Source: Bacillota bacterium (GTDB taxonomy: Bacteria > Bacillota > Clostridia > Christensenellales > Aristaeellaceae). From it: a DNA stretch of 7,689 nt. The DNA is taken from assembly GCA_023391725.1 (NCBI GenBank), contig JAEWAH010000158.1, positions 1-7,689 of the forward strand. Direction: 5' to 3'. Position numbers and translations under genes: made by a program. This document shows positions 6,387 to 7,689 of this stretch, in pieces. Within the stretch, counting starts at the first letter, position 1. Every line of letters starts with the position of its first letter. The notes beneath the pieces are model-generated. The model saw only the letters and a list, made by a program, of their open reading frames with translations. It had not been told where the DNA came from and searched no databases.

Positions 6387-7689
6387 TCAGTCCTCCGGCG
6401 CCAAGGGGAACTGGGCCATGCGGCACACGGTCTCCCCGTAGGGCGTGAGGGTCAGCGTCAGCGCCTCGCCCTGGGTCTCGGGCTGGATGGGCGGCATTTG
6501 GGGCCGATCACCCTTAGCGGTCCAGCCGGGGATCTTTTTAAACACGGCTGCGATTTTCAAACTTTCTTCTTTATCAGAAGCAGCTGGAAGCACGGCCATC
6601 CTGTCATTAGCTGACAAAGCAACCTGCCACAGGGTTTGTTCGCCGTCCACGGAAAGGGCCATCAGCAGCGGGCCGTATTCCACCGCCGCGCTTTGATGCT
6701 GCCAGCGGGTGAGCCTGGGCTCCATGGGCAGGGATACGCCGATTTTGTCCCCATCCTGCCATGTGCGTTCCATTACAAAGAAACTGCCGGGCTGGGCGCT
6801 TTGCGCTCCTTCACCGTTTACCTGGATGCATGGATCAATGGCCCAGGCGGGAATGCGCAGATGAAGCGGGAAGGCCACGGGCTTTTTAATATGCAAAGTA
6901 AGGGCCACTTCCCCATCCCCGGGATAGTTCCCGTCCACATGAATGGATATCGCCGTGCCGCCTACCTTCCAGCGCAGGGCGGAGGTTGTATAGCCCATCA
7001 GCGCAAGGCCCTCCCCGGGAGCGGCCATCCACAGCCCCGCGGCATAGCTTGTCATGCCTTTCAGCCAGGCGTCCACCCAGGGGCCAAGCTGGGCGGCGGG
7101 CGGATTTTCTGTGGGGAAAGGCCCGTTCACCCGCTGGATGGGATGGACGCGGCCATTCTTTTCCATGGCGGGCAGCACGTTCAAAGCGATCTTTTCCCAG
7201 GCGTCGGCAAACGCAGCGTCACCCTGGGTGCAAAGAAGCTGTTCCAGGGAGAACATGGCTTCCGCTACCGCCCGGCCATCCATGCCGCAGGAGGGATCGC
7301 CGCCCATCAGGGAAGGTTCCGCGGCAAACAAACCATGGGCCGTACCGTGATATCGCAGCACTTTTTCCAAGCCCGCTTTCCCGGCTTCCTTTTCCTTGCT
7401 GCTGCCGGAATACCTGGCCAGAAGGGCAGGTGTCTTAAGACCCCTGGCCAAAGCCAGACCGTCGGCCATGATCCGCTGCTTTTCATAATAGGTCCTGGTC
7501 CCCTCATCAGGAGAAGACAGACCCTTTTTCATCTCTTCAGGTGAAATGTGCTTTTGAAAGGACCGGGTGACAGGAAAGGTATGAAAAAAACCCGTCCAAT
7601 CCAGGCCCAGCGACCGGAGCTTTTCCAGAAGTTTCAGAAGGAAGCCTTTCCCCGTCCAGCCGTAGAGCTTTAAGGCGGCGTATGCATAC
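6387..7689 (-). CDS. GH127/DUF1680-like protein, N-terminus missing at window edge; active site apparently degenerate
   Basis: The frame is open to the right edge, giving 433 visible residues of what should be about 600-650; the internal ATG at 7532 (counted as residue 1 below) is not the real start. The family pattern is clear: LARGLKTPALLARYSG (28-43), KVLRYHGTAHGLFA (57-70), a G-rich DPSCGMDG loop (79-86), EAMFSLEQLL (91-100), then YAAGLWMAAPGEGLALM (163-179), LHLRIPAWA (223-231), RTWQDGDKIGVSLPM (256-270) and VEYGPLLMAL (284-293). These match the (alpha/alpha)6 barrel and following beta-sandwich of beta-L-arabinofuranosidase-type proteins. In characterised GH127 enzymes a Glu-x-Cys and a later Cys-Cys bind zinc and one cysteine is the nucleophile. 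Here the first reads Asp85-Gly-Arg87 and no Cys-Cys occurs (143-160 lack cysteine). There is no signal peptide evidence because the start is absent. It is coupled to dus. Family confidence is good; enzymatic activity is doubtful. Confidence 0.8.
   Translation of the reverse strand, partial: YAYAALKLYGWTGKGFLLKLLEKLRSLGLDWTGFFHTFPVTRSFQKHISPEEMKKGLSSPDEGTRTYYEKQRIMADGLALARGLKTPALLARYSGSSKEKEAGKAGLEKVLRYHGTAHGLFAAEPSLMGGDPSCGMDGRAVAEAMFSLEQLLCTQGDAAFADAWEKIALNVLPAMEKNGRVHPIQRVNGPFPTENPPAAQLGPWVDAWLKGMTSYAAGLWMAAPGEGLALMGYTTSALRWKVGGTAISIHVDGNYPGDGEVALTLHIKKPVAFPLHLRIPAWAIDPCIQVNGEGAQSAQPGSFFVMERTWQDGDKIGVSLPMEPRLTRWQHQSAAVEYGPLLMALSVDGEQTLWQVALSANDRMAVLPAASDKEESLKIAAVFKKIPGWTAKGDRPQMPPIQPETQGEALTLTLTPYGETVCRMAQFPLAPED

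Noticed and set aside
6636..7544. A 302-codon plus-strand open frame opposite the GH127-like gene
   Set aside because: Its translation is rich in G, H, P, R and A with no family motif, it has no good ribosome site, and the opposite strand carries clear family motifs throughout. It is an antisense shadow of GC-biased coding sequence.

Overview
The window looks like chromosome of an endospore-forming member of the Clostridia (Firmicutes). The evidence is a YabP-YabQ-DivIC sporulation/division cluster, a BioY biotin transporter with a BirA-type operator, strong GGAGG-like ribosome binding sites, and a base composition that looks mid-50s % GC by eye. The exact genus cannot be read from the sequence. 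I see no insertion sequence, CRISPR array, tRNA, rRNA or phage gene.

Left part (1-1592, all minus strand). Reading leftward from 1592, the order is yabP, yabQ, a divIC/ftsB-type septum protein and the start of a Ppx/GppA phosphatase that runs off the left edge. Spacing is short (6, 52 and 17 bases). The cluster couples spore cortex formation, septum assembly and probably (p)ppGpp/polyphosphate metabolism, as in many Clostridia.

Middle (1593-2343). A 141-base divergent region carries a consensus sigma-A promoter (TTGACA-N17-TATAAT) for bioY on the plus strand. A perfect 8-bp inverted repeat with a 14-base spacer lies over the predicted transcription start, matching a BirA biotin operator. bioY encodes the biotin-binding S component of an ECF transporter. 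It converges on the genes to its right, and a strong hairpin at 2300-2324 separates the two transcripts.

Right part (2344-7689, all minus strand). Reading leftward from the right edge, the order is a 5'-truncated GH127/DUF1680-like protein, a DusB-type tRNA-dihydrouridine synthase starting one base after its stop, and two tandem exported proteins of about 480-510 residues with no recognised family. The spacings (1, 74 and 17 bases) and the terminator after the last gene suggest one transcript or two overlapping ones.

Points worth a second look are the apparent loss of the zinc/cysteine active site in the GH127-like protein, the pair of exported proteins that look like diverged tandem duplicates, the Asp-to-Gly change in the first phosphate-binding motif of the Ppx/GppA protein, and the compact biotin-controlled bioY promoter. 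Nothing here amounts to a clear new multi-gene defence or mobile system; the best candidate for undescribed biology is the exported protein pair.
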